Below, piece after piece: positions 1-8,636 of a stretch of 64,000 nucleotides of DNA. Positions within the stretch are counted from its first letter, which is position 1. Each line of letters opens with the position of its first letter. The stretch lies in the NCBI RefSeq assembly GCF_014851905.1, contig NZ_JACVAQ010000002.1, forward strand, positions 558,001 through 622,000, in the 5' to 3' direction. The notes beneath the pieces were generated by a model, which had not been told where the DNA came from, ran no database searches, and was given only the letters and a program-made list of their open reading frames with translations. The translations under genes and the position numbers were made by a program. This DNA is from Pseudomonas sp. PDM14 (GTDB lineage: Bacteria; Pseudomonadota; Gammaproteobacteria; Pseudomonadales; Pseudomonadaceae).

Positions 1-1820
1 AGCTCCGGCTCTAGTCCCACAATGCTTTGCACGATTGCGCGGGCCAACGCGACGCGCACCGCAGCGACCATCGCGGCGGGATCTTGACTCTTCGGTGCGA
101 CGTTGGCGATGGCCTCTGCGATGGTGCGGATATCGCGCACCGGTACCTGCTCCTGCAACAGCGCCTGCAGAACCTTGAGCAGGGTCGACAACGACACCAG
201 GCCAGGCACCAGCTCTTCGGCCAGCTTCGGCGAACTCTTGGCCAGCAGTTGCATCAGCTGCTGCACTTCCTCGTGCCCAAGCAGCTCGTGGGAGTGCTTG
301 TGCAGAACCTGGTTGAGGTGCGTAGCCACCACCGTGCTGGCATCCACCACCGTGTAGCCAAGCGACTGCGCCTGGTCGCGCTGGGTCGGGTCGATCCACA
401 CCGCCTCCAGGCCGAACGCCGGATCTTTGGCGGCAATGCCGTTGAGGGTGCCGAACACCTGCCCCGGGTTGATCGCCAGTTCACGCTCCGGGTACACCTC
501 CGCCTCGGCCACGCTGACGCCCATCAGGGTCAGGCGGTAGGCGTTGGGCAGCAGGTCGAGGTTGTCACGGATATGTACGGAGGGCATGAGGAAGCCCATC
601 TCTTGGGAAAGCTTCTTGCGCACGCCCTTGATGCGCGCGAGCAACTGCCCACCCTGATTACGATCAACCAGCGGGATCAGGCGATAACCGACCTCCAGGC
701 CGACCATGTCCACCGGGGTGACATCGTCCCACCCCAGTTCCTTGACCTCCTGCGCGCGCTGGGCGGGGAGCAGCTCCTGCTGGCGCTGGACTTCCTGGGC
801 CTCCACGTCCTTGGCCTTGCGCTGCTTGTTGGCAATCCAGTAGGCGCCGCCGGCGGCGACCAGGCCCAGGCTGATGAAGGAGAAATGCGGCATGCCGGGC
901 ACCAGGCCCATGGCGATCATGATCGCGGCCGACACTGCCAGGGCGCGCGGCGAGGCGAACATCTGCCTGTTGACCTGGGCGCCCATGTCCTCGGAGGTGG
1001 AAACCCGGGTGACCATGATCGCCGCGGCGGTCGACAGCAGCAGCGAGGGGATCTGTGCGACCAGGCCGTCACCGATGGTCAGCAGGGTGTAGATGCGCCC
1101 GGCGTCGGCGAAGCTCAGGTCGTGCTGAAGGATACCGATCGCGATGCCACCGATGAGGTTGATGAACAGGATCAGCAGACCGGCGACGGCGTCACCGCGA
1201 ACGAACTTGCTGGCACCGTCCATCGAACCGTAGAAGTCGGCCTCCTGAGCCACTTCGGTCCGGCGCTTCTTCGCCTCGACCTGGTCGATGATGCCGGCAT
1301 TGAGGTCAGCGTCGATGGCCATCTGCTTGCCGGGCATGGCATCCAGGGTGAACCGCGCGCTGACCTCGGAGATCCGCCCGGCACCCTTGGTGACCACCAC
1401 GAAGTTGATGATCATCAAGATGGCGAACACCACGATACCGACCACGTAGTTGCCGCCGATAACCACTTCACCGAAGGCCTTGATCACCTGGCCGGCGGCG
1501 TCGTGGCCTTCCTGGCCGTGCAACAGGACCACACGCGTGGAGGCCACGTTGAGCGCCAGGCGCAGCAGCGTGGCGGCCAGCAGAATGGTCGGAAACACGG
1601 CAAAATCGAGCGGCCGCAGGGCATAGATCGCCACCAGCAGCACGACGATCGACAGAGCGATACTGAAGGTGAACAGCACGTCCAGCAGAAAGGGCGGGAT
1701 CGGCAGCATGACCATGCCGAGCATGACCAGCAGCAACAGGGGAATACCCAGGTTGCCGTGGCGCAACCCGGCCAGGTTGCTGCGCATGTTGCCGACCAGC
1801 TCTGCTCTATCTACTGCCAC
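1..1820 (-). CDS. flhA: Flagellar export gate protein FlhA (3' end outside window)
   Basis: Inner-membrane export-gate subunit of the flagellar type III secretion apparatus, whose C-terminal cytoplasmic domain docks chaperone-substrate complexes. Translating the minus strand gives the FlhA N-terminus with several hydrophobic segments in roughly the first 330 residues, then the start of the cytoplasmic domain. About 606 codons are present against a usual length near 700, so the last ~100 residues lie beyond the left edge. I chose a GTG start at 1820, giving VAVDRAELVGNMRSN, because it has a GGGGT ribosome-binding stretch just upstream; a downstream ATG at residue 12 is possible. It follows the lysozyme-like gene by about 100 bases. 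The family is certain; the start is less so. Confidence 0.95.
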   Translation of the reverse strand, partial: MAVDRAELVGNMRSNLAGLRHGNLGIPLLLLVMLGMVMLPIPPFLLDVLFTFSIALSIVVLLVAIYALRPLDFAVFPTILLAATLLRLALNVASTRVVLLHGQEGHDAAGQVIKAFGEVVIGGNYVVGIVVFAILMIINFVVVTKGAGRISEVSARFTLDAMPGKQMAIDADLNAGIIDQVEAKKRRTEVAQEADFYGSMDGASKFVRGDAVAGLLILFINLIGGIAIGILQHDLSFADAGRIYTLLTIGDGLVAQIPSLLLSTAAAIMVTRVSTSEDMGAQVNRQMFASPRALAVSAAIMIAMGLVPGMPHFSFISLGLVAAGGAYWIANKQRKAKDVEAQEVQRQQELLPAQRAQEVKELGWDDVTPVDMVGLEVGYRLIPLVDRNQGGQLLARIKGVRKKLSQEMGFLMPSVHIRDNLDLLPNAYRLTLMGVSVAEAEVYPERELAINPGQVFGTLNGIAAKDPAFGLEAVWIDPTQRDQAQSLGYTVVDASTVVATHLNQVLHKHSHELLGHEEVQQLMQLLAKSSPKLAEELVPGLVSLSTLLKVLQALLQEQVPVRDIRTIAEAIANVAPKSQDPAAMVAAVRVALARAIVQSIVGLEPE

Positions 1821-1826
1821 GCGGTG

Positions 1827-1877
1827 TTACCCCAGTCGTTCAATCTTTTGACGCAAAACGGCGTCGTGCTGGGGTAA
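1827..1877 (-). promoter_or_regulatory. Inverted repeat over the flhA ribosome-binding site
   Basis: A perfect 9-base inverted repeat (TTACCCCAG at 1827-1835 and CTGGGGTAA at 1869-1877) flanks a 33-base spacer directly upstream of the flhA start. In the transcript the arm nearest flhA contains the purine-rich stretch that looks like its ribosome-binding site, so pairing would hide it. It could equally be a two-arm operator. This is inference from sequence only. Confidence 0.4.
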
Positions 1878-1919
1878 GGGCAAGAAGCATTCCAACTCAC
1901 CGAAAATCGGCCAACTCGC

Positions 1920-2723
1920 TTAACCGCGTGGATCGCCCGGCAGGTAAGAGCCAGTGATCTGCCGATAGGCCGCCGAGGTTCGCGGCCCCGCCTCACCGTC
2001 GACCTTGACGAAAATGCCGGGAAAACCATTGAGCCAACGCTGCAGCGCCTCGGTTCTGGCAATCAGCAGCGGATCGCCCGGTTTGCTGGTGACGTAACGC
2101 ACGATCAGCGGCGCATCGTCTGCCGGTACCGGCTGGTCTACGAAGCGCGTCTGGCCGTTCTCGGCCATGCGCCGCAACAGCACCGCGGCACCGCACTGCT
2201 TGGACACGGCGGTGTCCGACCAGAGCCCGTCCTTGACGTACTTGCCGCTGACATACTGGTTGGAATAGCTCCACAGGTACGGCGACTGCACCTGCGGATG
2301 AAACTGCCGGTAGCCAAAGCCGTTGTAGCGTTCGAGCTGATAGAGCATGCCGGCCAGGCTCCAGTCGATATGCGTGCCGAGCCTCTTGAAGGTCAGCGCA
2401 TCACTGGCGCTCTCCTCCCAGGTGAATGGCGGCCCGCCGACTTTCGGCCGTCCGGACGGCACCTGCACGGTTCGCGCCGTCAAGGGATCGCCGTTATGCA
2501 GGTGTTTGCGAAAATCCAGGCTGCTTTCCATGCAATGGATCACCGCGATGAAATCCCAGGGCACGCCCACGGCGTTGCCGACGTGCTCGTAGCGCGGCTG
2601 ATTGGCGCGGATCTGGCTGACCAGGCTCTCCACTTCGGCAGCCTTGCCGATGCGGATCTGACAGGTGTTGAACAGGCGTTCGTATTCGCTGCGCAAGGCA
2701 GCGGAAAGCGGTATCTGGGCCAT
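1920..2723 (-). CDS. Lysozyme-like / peptidoglycan-binding protein between flhB and flhA
   Basis: A 267-residue protein. I start it at the ATG at 2723 (MAQIPLSAAL) because AAGGAG sits 7 bases upstream. Residues ~40-190 resemble bacterial lysozyme-like domains: a Glu in the context HCMESSLDF is a candidate catalytic acid, followed by NGDPLTARTVQVPSGRP and FTWEESASDAL. The C-terminal ~60 residues, with a sequence ending GEAGPRTSAAYRQ, resemble a small peptidoglycan-binding domain. No signal peptide is visible, so export would need another route such as the flagellar apparatus itself. Position between two export-gate genes suggests a flagellum-linked wall-remodelling role, but FlgJ already supplies the rod muramidase. 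The function is inferred. Confidence 0.7.
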   Translation of the reverse strand: MAQIPLSAALRSEYERLFNTCQIRIGKAAEVESLVSQIRANQPRYEHVGNAVGVPWDFIAVIHCMESSLDFRKHLHNGDPLTARTVQVPSGRPKVGGPPFTWEESASDALTFKRLGTHIDWSLAGMLYQLERYNGFGYRQFHPQVQSPYLWSYSNQYVSGKYVKDGLWSDTAVSKQCGAAVLLRRMAENGQTRFVDQPVPADDAPLIVRYVTSKPGDPLLIARTEALQRWLNGFPGIFVKVDGEAGPRTSAAYRQITGSYLPGDPRG

Positions 2724-2845
2724 GGGGCACTCCTTGAGAAGCAGGCGACTGCATTCAGGTCGAGTACCGCGGCACGAGCCACTCACCACCTACCGGTTTA
2801 GGCGGCATGCACGGCTTGTCAAATGGGATGGGAGCGAACGTACGA

Positions 2846-3982
2846 TCAGTTGTCGCGACGCAGGTCCGGCGGGATCGGCAGATCCGGTAGCGGGCCTGGG
2901 CGCTTGGCCTTGCCGGCGCGGAACTGGCGCAGCTGGTAGACGTACGCCAGCACCTGGGCCACGGCCAGGTAGAGGCCGGCAGGAATCTCGGCCTCGACTT
3001 CTGTGGAATAGAACACCGCCCGCGCCAGAGCTGGCGATTCGAGCATGGTGACCTTGTGTTCCTTGGCGATCTCGCGAATCTTCAACGCGAGGAAATCGCC
3101 ACCCTTGGCCAGCAGCACCGGCGCATTGCCGGACGCCGGGTCGTACTTCAGGGCGACCGCGAAGTGCGTCGGGTTGGTGATCACCACGTCGGCCTGCGGC
3201 ACGGACTGCATCATGCGCCGCTCGGCCATCTCGCGCTGCAACTGACGGATCTTGCCTTTGACTTCCGGCTTGCCCTCGGAGTCCTTGTACTCGTCGCGCA
3301 CTTCCTGCTTGGTCATCTTCAGCTTCTGCTTGGAATCCCACAGCTGAAACGGTACATCCACACCGGCGATCAGGATCAGCCCGCTGGCCAGCCACAAGGC
3401 GCTCCAGCCGACGATCTGCAGGCTGTGCATGATCGCCTGCTCGATCGGCTCGTTGGCCATCGCCAGAATGTCGTCCGTATCAGAGGAAAGCACTGCCAGC
3501 GCCACCATCAGGATCACCACGAACTTGGCCAACGCCTTGAGCAGCTCGGCCAGGGCCTTGAATGAAAACATGCGTTTGAGCCCGGCAAGCGGGTCCATGC
3601 GGCTGAACTTCGGAGCCAGTGCCTCCATGGAGAACAGCCAACCACCGAGAGAAATGGGGCCGAGAATCGAGGCGATCAGCAGGATGATGATGAACGGCTG
3701 CATCAGCTGCACGGCCGCCTTGCCGGCAGCCATCAGGTACTGCGCCATGGAGCCGTCGTCCATCAGCACTTCGCGCGGCAGGCTGAAGCTGTTGCGCATG
3801 ATGCTGAGCAACGCATCACCCATCTCACCGCCGTACATTAGCAACGCGAAGGCACCCGTCAGGGTGATAGCGACGGTATTGAGCTCGCGCGAGCGGGCAA
3901 TCTGGCCTTTCTTGCGCGCCTCTTCCAGGCGCTTGCCAGTGGGTTCCTCGCTCTTGTCGGCGCCACTTTCGCTTTCGGCCAT
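2846..3982 (-). CDS. flhB: Flagellar export switch protein FlhB
   Basis: Export-gate subunit that switches substrate class from rod/hook to filament when the hook is complete, after self-cleavage in its cytoplasmic tail. The 378-residue product starts MAESESGADKSEEPT, has hydrophobic segments between ~40 and 210, and carries the self-cleavage motif NPTH at residues 270-273. Length is normal. The start lies 3 bases after the fliR stop, so it is translated as the last gene of the fliLMNOPQR-flhB operon. The partner for the switch, FliK, is encoded upstream at 8637-9920. Confidence 0.97.
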   Translation of the reverse strand: MAESESGADKSEEPTGKRLEEARKKGQIARSRELNTVAITLTGAFALLMYGGEMGDALLSIMRNSFSLPREVLMDDGSMAQYLMAAGKAAVQLMQPFIIILLIASILGPISLGGWLFSMEALAPKFSRMDPLAGLKRMFSFKALAELLKALAKFVVILMVALAVLSSDTDDILAMANEPIEQAIMHSLQIVGWSALWLASGLILIAGVDVPFQLWDSKQKLKMTKQEVRDEYKDSEGKPEVKGKIRQLQREMAERRMMQSVPQADVVITNPTHFAVALKYDPASGNAPVLLAKGGDFLALKIREIAKEHKVTMLESPALARAVFYSTEVEAEIPAGLYLAVAQVLAYVYQLRQFRAGKAKRPGPLPDLPIPPDLRRDN

Positions 3983-3985
3983 GGC

Positions 3986-4762
3986 CTACCTCGCCTGCGC
4001 CAGTTCGCGCAGCAACTGCAGGGCATCGACGGTGAGCTCCTGAAAGTGCGCGAGAAAATCGGCCAGGCCGACCCAGAAGATGAAGATGCCCAGCACCAGG
4101 GTCAGCGGAAAACCGATGGAAAAGATGTTCAACTGGGGCGCGGCACGGGTCATCACACCGAACGCCAGGTTGACCACCAGCAGCGCGGTGACAATCGGCA
4201 ACGCCAGCAACAGGCCGGCAGCCATCACCCAGGTCAGTTTGCCGGCCAGCTCCCAATAATGGTTGAGCAGCAGGCCACCACCCGGCGGCAGGGTGACGAA
4301 ACTCTCGGCCAACACCTCGAACACCACCAGATGGCCGTTCATGGCAAGGAACAGCAGCGTCACCAGCATCAGCAGAAACTGCCCGAGCACCGGCACCGAA
4401 ACGCCATTGGTCGGATCGACCATCGAGGCGAAGCCCAGGCCCATCTGGATCGCGATGATCTGCCCGGCAACGCTGAACAGGTGGAAATACAGCTGCAGGA
4501 TGAAACCGAACATCACGCCAATGAGGATTTCCTGGCTAATCAACAGCATCGCCTGCACGCTCACCGCATCCACCACCGGCATCGGTGGCAACGTCGGCAC
4601 CAGCAGCACGCTGATCGCCAGCGCCAGGTACAGGCGTACCCGCGTCGGCACGATCTGTGTGCCGATGATCGGCATGACCATCAGCATCGACGCGATACGG
4701 AACAGCGGAAGGAGGAACTGCCCGACCCAGCCGCCAATCTGCGCGTTCGAGAGCTCGAGCAT
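3986..4762 (-). CDS. fliR: Flagellar export gate protein FliR
   Basis: A 258-residue, strongly hydrophobic inner-membrane protein that with FliP and FliQ forms the export channel at the centre of the MS ring. Membrane segments are spread along the whole chain, including those around MLMVMPIIGTQIVPTRVRL near the N-terminus and LVLGIFIFWVGLADF near the C-terminus. Length is typical. Its start codon shares a base with the fliQ stop, which points to coupled translation, and flhB follows directly. No oddities are visible. Confidence 0.97.
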   Translation of the reverse strand: MLELSNAQIGGWVGQFLLPLFRIASMLMVMPIIGTQIVPTRVRLYLALAISVLLVPTLPPMPVVDAVSVQAMLLISQEILIGVMFGFILQLYFHLFSVAGQIIAIQMGLGFASMVDPTNGVSVPVLGQFLLMLVTLLFLAMNGHLVVFEVLAESFVTLPPGGGLLLNHYWELAGKLTWVMAAGLLLALPIVTALLVVNLAFGVMTRAAPQLNIFSIGFPLTLVLGIFIFWVGLADFLAHFQELTVDALQLLRELAQAR

Positions 4763-5031
4763 CAGCCGATCAGCAAGGGAATGTTCTGGATCAGGTTCTG
4801 CGTGTACTCCATCAGCTCACGCACCAGCCAAGGCCCGGCCCAGATCAGGGTGAGCAGCATCACCAGCAGGCGCGGCACGAAGCTCAGGGTCTGTTCGTTG
4901 ATCTGTGTGGCGGCCTGAAACATGGCTACCAGCAAACCGACCAGAAGGCTCGGCAGAACCATCAGGCCGACGATGATGGCCGTCAGCCAGAGCGCCTCAC
5001 GAAACAGGTCGACAGCGATTTCCGGGGTCAT
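4762..5031 (-). CDS. fliQ: Flagellar export gate protein FliQ
   Basis: An 89-residue protein with two hydrophobic hairpin helices, the usual size of FliQ, starting MTPEIAVDLFREALW. FliQ packs around the FliP-FliR core of the export gate. The gene lies 11 bases after fliP and touches fliR, in the conserved fliP-fliQ-fliR order. Confidence 0.96.
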   Translation of the reverse strand: MTPEIAVDLFREALWLTAIIVGLMVLPSLLVGLLVAMFQAATQINEQTLSFVPRLLVMLLTLIWAGPWLVRELMEYTQNLIQNIPLLIG

Positions 5032-5042
5032 CTGCGCGTCCT

Positions 5043-5798
5043 CTATAACGTGCCGAAACTGCCGGCCAACGTACCCATGATCAAGGCCCAGCCGTCGATG
5101 AGCACGAACAGCATGATCTTGAACGGCAGGGAAATGATCAGCGGCGAGAGCATCATCATACCCATCGCCATGAGAATGCTGGCCACCACCATGTCGATGA
5201 TCAGGAACGGGATGAAGATCATGAAGCCTATCTGGAACGCAGTCTTCAGCTCGGACGTGACGAACGCCGGGATGAGGATGGTCAGCGGCGCCTGCTCGGG
5301 CGACACGATGTCGGTGCGCTTGGACAGGCGCACGAACAGCTCGAGGTCCGAGGCGCGGGTCTGCGCCAGCATGAAGTTCTTGATCGGCACTTCGGCCTTG
5401 GCGATGGCATCCTGCGCCACCATTTCTTCACGCAGGTAGGGCTGCAGCGCCTCACGGTTAATCTGGTCGAACACCGGGGCCATGATGAACATCGTGAGGA
5501 ACAACGCCAGGCCGATGAGAATCTGGTTCGACGGCGTCTGCTGCAGGCCCAACGCCTGACGCAGGATGGAGAACACGATGATGATGCGGGTGAAGCTGGT
5601 CATCAGCATGACGAACGCCGGGATGAAGCTCAGCGCTGTCATGATCAGCAGAATCTGCAGGCTGACCGAGTATTCCTGCTGCCCTTCCGGGTTGGTGCTC
5701 AGGGTGATCGCCGGGATCGATAGCGGGTTCTCGGCGCCCAGCGCCAGCGGTGCCGCCACGACCAGCAGCAGGGTCAGCAGAATGCGCCAGGCGCTCAT
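5043..5798 (-). CDS. fliP: Flagellar export gate protein FliP
   Basis: A 251-residue inner-membrane protein and core subunit of the flagellar export channel. The N-terminal ~21 residues ([21 protein letters not shown]) form a cleavable signal peptide, as is usual for FliP. The family-typical stretch [20 protein letters not shown] follows near residue 65, and paired hydrophobic segments close the protein. The start overlaps the fliO stop by 4 bases, so translation is probably coupled. Confidence 0.97.
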   Translation of the reverse strand: MSAWRILLTLLLVVAAPLALGAENPLSIPAITLSTNPEGQQEYSVSLQILLIMTALSFIPAFVMLMTSFTRIIIVFSILRQALGLQQTPSNQILIGLALFLTMFIMAPVFDQINREALQPYLREEMVAQDAIAKAEVPIKNFMLAQTRASDLELFVRLSKRTDIVSPEQAPLTILIPAFVTSELKTAFQIGFMIFIPFLIIDMVVASILMAMGMMMLSPLIISLPFKIMLFVLIDGWALIMGTLAGSFGTL

Positions 5799-6229
5799 GT
5801 CTTGTCCTTATTGTCCTTGCCGAGCAACTCCATCAGGCGCTGCGCGAACTCCGGCGTCGCCGGCTCGGCTTCGGTCGCCAGCACCGGCTCTTTGAGCACG
5901 TGCAACGGCGTGATGCGCCCTGGGGTCAGGCCGAGCAGAACCTGCTCACCGCCCACCTGCACCAGCAATAGCCGATCGCGCGGGCCCAACGCCTGGCTGG
6001 CCACCAGCTTGATCACCTGGCCGCCACGCGGGCCGATCTGCTGCACACGGCGCATGACCCAGGCCAGCACGAAGATCAGGCCGATGACGAACAGCAGGCC
6101 GAGCAGCAACTGCACCAGTTGCCCACCAACATTGGTGGTGGCCAGTGGCGTGGCCGCCTTGGCAGCCGGCGTATCAGCCAGCGCGCTCAGTGGCAGTGCC
6201 AGCAACAAACCCAGGTAGTGGCGCATCAC
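5795..6229 (-). CDS. fliO: Flagellar export gate assembly protein FliO
   Basis: A 144-residue protein with an N-terminal signal-like segment (residues 1-18), one membrane helix near 40-62 ([19 protein letters not shown]) and a cytoplasmic tail with the FliO-type sequence [18 protein letters not shown]. FliO helps assemble the FliP ring of the export gate. FliO sequences vary widely, so the call rests on this tail and on the position between fliN and fliP. It overlaps fliP by 4 bases. Confidence 0.93.
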   Translation of the reverse strand: MMRHYLGLLLALPLSALADTPAAKAATPLATTNVGGQLVQLLLGLLFVIGLIFVLAWVMRRVQQIGPRGGQVIKLVASQALGPRDRLLLVQVGGEQVLLGLTPGRITPLHVLKEPVLATEAEPATPEFAQRLMELLGKDNKDKT

Positions 6230-6233
6230 GGCC

Positions 6234-6704
6234 TCAGCGCAGCTTCTTGATGCGTTCGCTCGGGCTGATCACATCCGTCAGCCGAATACCGAACTTCTCG
6301 TTCACCACCACCACTTCGCCGTGGGCGATCAGCGTGCCGTTGACCAGCACGTCGAGGGGTTCGCCCGCCAGGCGGTCGAGTTCGACCACCGAGCCCTGGT
6401 TGAGCTGCAGCAGGTTGCGGATGGAAATATCGGTGCTGCCGACCTCCATGGAGATCGATACCGGAATGTCCAGGATCACGTCGAGGTTGGGGCCATCCAG
6501 GCTTACCGGGCCGTTGGATTTGGGCGCGGCGCCGAACTCTTCCATCGCTACGCGTGGCGCACTGGGCGCCGCCGGGGCGGCCTGCTGGGCCAGCATGGCA
6601 TCAATGTCGTCCTGCCCCGCGTCGCCCGCCTCGGAGAGAGCCGCGGCCCACTCATCGGCCAGGGCCTGTTCCTCGGGAGAGGTGCTTTCGTTCTCGTCTG
6701 CCAT
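6234..6704 (-). CDS. fliN: Flagellar motor switch protein FliN
   Basis: C-ring component that binds phosphorylated CheY and helps dock the export ATPase complex. The 156-residue product has an acidic, Ala/Pro-rich N-terminal half (~1-75), then the conserved SpoA domain (~80-156) beginning ILDIPVSISMEVG and ending with GIRLTDVISPSERIKKL. The long acidic N-terminus is usual in pseudomonads. It lies 4 bases before fliO in the fliLMNOPQR-flhB operon. Confidence 0.97.
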   Translation of the reverse strand: MADENESTSPEEQALADEWAAALSEAGDAGQDDIDAMLAQQAAPAAPSAPRVAMEEFGAAPKSNGPVSLDGPNLDVILDIPVSISMEVGSTDISIRNLLQLNQGSVVELDRLAGEPLDVLVNGTLIAHGEVVVVNEKFGIRLTDVISPSERIKKLR

Positions 6705-6766
6705 CGGTCTGCCTCGGCTAACTGTTGTTCAGAAAGACCCGGCAAGCCGGGCCTGTGGGCATGCGC

Positions 6767-7738
6767 TCAGCGCACGCGCTCGATCGGTTCGATGATCTGC
6801 ATGGCCAGGTTGCCCTTGTGCGCACCCAGCTTGACCTTGAAGGCCGGCACGCCGTTGGCGCGCATGATCACGTTTTCCGGCAGGTCCACCGGAATCACGT
6901 CGCCCGGCTGCATGTGCAGGATGTCGCGCAGGCGCAACTGGCGATGAGCCACGGTGGCGCCGAGCGGCACGCTGACGTCGAGGATGTCCTCGCGTAGGGC
7001 CTTGGTCCAACGTTCGTCCTGGTCGTCGACATCGGACTGGAAGCCGGCATCGAGCATCTCGCGTACCGGCTCGATCATGGAATACGGCATGGTGATGTGC
7101 AGGTCGCCGCCACCGCCGTCCAGCTCGATGTGGAAGGTCGAGACGACGATCACTTCGCTGGGGCTGACGATGTTGGCCAGCGCCGGGTTCACTTCCGAGT
7201 TGATGTACTCGAAGTTGACGTCCATCACCGCGTGCCAGGCTTCCTTGAGGTCGATGAATGCCTGGTCCAGCACCATGCGCACCACGCGCAGCTCGGTCGG
7301 GGTGAATTCGCGGCCTTCGATCTTGGCGTGGCGGCCATCGCCGCCGAAGAAGTTGTCGACCAGCTTGAACACCAGCTTGGCGTCGAGAATGAACAGGCCA
7401 GTGCCGCGCAGCGGCTTCATCTTCACCAGGTTGAGGCTGGTCGGTACGTACAGCGAGTGCACGTATTCGCCGAATTTCATCACCTGCACGCCACCGACGG
7501 CGACATCGGCCGAGCGGCGCAGCAGGTTGAACATGCTGATGCGGGTATAGCGGGCGAAGCGCTCGTTGATCATTTCCAGGGTCGGCATGCGCCCGCGGAC
7601 GATACGATCCTGGCTGGTCAGGTCATAGCTCTTCACGCTGCCCGGATCGGAGTCGACCTCGGTTTCGACCAGGCCGTCGTCCACGCCGTGCAACAGCGCG
7701 TCGATTTCGTCCTGGGATAGCAGGTCCTGCACAGCCAT
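6767..7738 (-). CDS. fliM: Flagellar motor switch protein FliM
   Basis: A 323-residue C-ring protein. The N-terminal peptide MAVQDLLSQDEIDALLHG is the conserved CheY-P binding element, the middle domain (~45-230) has the CheC-like fold that contacts FliG, and the C-terminal SpoA domain (~245-320) pairs with FliN. Length is normal. It follows fliL by 14 bases. Confidence 0.98.
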   Translation of the reverse strand: MAVQDLLSQDEIDALLHGVDDGLVETEVDSDPGSVKSYDLTSQDRIVRGRMPTLEMINERFARYTRISMFNLLRRSADVAVGGVQVMKFGEYVHSLYVPTSLNLVKMKPLRGTGLFILDAKLVFKLVDNFFGGDGRHAKIEGREFTPTELRVVRMVLDQAFIDLKEAWHAVMDVNFEYINSEVNPALANIVSPSEVIVVSTFHIELDGGGGDLHITMPYSMIEPVREMLDAGFQSDVDDQDERWTKALREDILDVSVPLGATVAHRQLRLRDILHMQPGDVIPVDLPENVIMRANGVPAFKVKLGAHKGNLAMQIIEPIERVR

Positions 7739-7752
7739 TGCTTAACTCCTGC

Positions 7753-8292
7753 TCACTGCAATACCAGATTGGTGAACAACACCTGTTCGATCACCAGCTT
7801 GCCGGTTTCCTTTTGCGCCAGCTCCTGCACCGTGGCAGTAGCCTGCTGACGCAGCATTTCCTTGCCCACCGGGGTGATCAGCACGCCGAAATCCTGACCG
7901 GAAAAGAGCATCACCAAACGATTGCGCAGCACCGGCATGTGCACCTTGAGCGCATCCATCTCGGCCTGATCCCGAGCCATCAGGGCGACGCTCACCTGCA
8001 TGTAGCGCTGGCGGCCCTGATAACTGAAATTGACCACGAAGGCCGGCACCATCGCTTCGTAGATCGCGACCTTCTTGACGGGGGCAGCCGCTTCGGCAGC
8101 AGCGTGTTCTTCCTTCGCGTCGTCCTTCTTGCTGTCGCCCTTGCCGAGGAAAAACCATGTCGCGCCGACCGACAGGCCGATGGCGAGCACCAACGCCACC
8201 ACGATCAGAATAATGAGCTTGAGTTTGCTCTTGCCTGCCGGTTTATCGCCCGCACCCTCGGCAGGAGGTTGCGGTGCTGGTTTTTTTGCCAT
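7753..8292 (-). CDS. fliL: Flagellar basal body-associated protein FliL
   Basis: A 179-residue single-pass inner-membrane protein that surrounds the stator units and supports motor torque. A basic, Pro/Ala-rich cytoplasmic N-terminus is followed by one membrane helix at ~24-50 and a periplasmic FliL domain (~70-179). It is the first gene of the fliLMNOPQR-flhB operon, with a near-consensus sigma-54 box about 50 bases upstream. Confidence 0.96.
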   Translation of the reverse strand: MAKKPAPQPPAEGAGDKPAGKSKLKLIILIVVALVLAIGLSVGATWFFLGKGDSKKDDAKEEHAAAEAAAPVKKVAIYEAMVPAFVVNFSYQGRQRYMQVSVALMARDQAEMDALKVHMPVLRNRLVMLFSGQDFGVLITPVGKEMLRQQATATVQELAQKETGKLVIEQVLFTNLVLQ

Positions 8293-8342
8293 GCCAAAAA
8301 TCCGTCGCTGATCTGGGTTTTGTCTACGGTCAAAGGGTTAGG

Positions 8343-8358
8343 AGCAAGTGTTATGCCA
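8343..8358 (-). promoter_or_regulatory. Sigma-54 promoter of the fliL operon
   Basis: On the minus strand the sequence reads TGGCATAACACTTGCT, matching the sigma-54 consensus TGGCAC-N5-TTGC at both invariant doublets (GG and GC) with correct spacing. It lies 51 bases from the fliL start, which fits FleQ/RpoN-dependent class II or III control. No transcript data support it here. Confidence 0.82.
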
Positions 8359-8446
8359 CCTTATAAACAAAGTAGCTGCTCCGGCAACCGACGACACAGG
8401 CGGTCGATATACCAAGGCGCTGCCCGGCTGTCACCCGAAAACGACT

Positions 8447-8476
8447 GCGCCCGGTACATTTGTGCGTACCGGGCGC
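8447..8476 (-). terminator. Strong hairpin downstream of fliK
   Basis: A perfect 11-base inverted repeat (GCGCCCGGTAC at 8447-8457, its complement at 8466-8476) with an 8-base loop, about 160 bases after the fliK stop. On the minus strand it is followed only by a short T-rich stretch, so it is a terminator of moderate quality or a structured 3' end. The rest of the 344-base gap 8293-8636 holds the fliL sigma-54 box and nothing else I recognise. Confidence 0.5.
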
Positions 8477-8636
8477 AATGAAGTTGCAGCGCTGTGCAGG
8501 CGTTCGATCCTGTTATGCGCGCGTGAACGAGACCTCTGGCGGATGAAATCGGCTCAGGATGCGAAGCTGCGAGCGGCTCATGAGCAGCCCGCAACATACA
8601 CCCGCCCCGCTTTCGGCCGATCCGCGTGAACGACCG

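Noticed and set aside
27..1877. A 616-codon plus-strand open frame
   Set aside because: It is the antisense shadow of flhA; the protein is rich in His, Gln, Arg and Gly and resembles no family.
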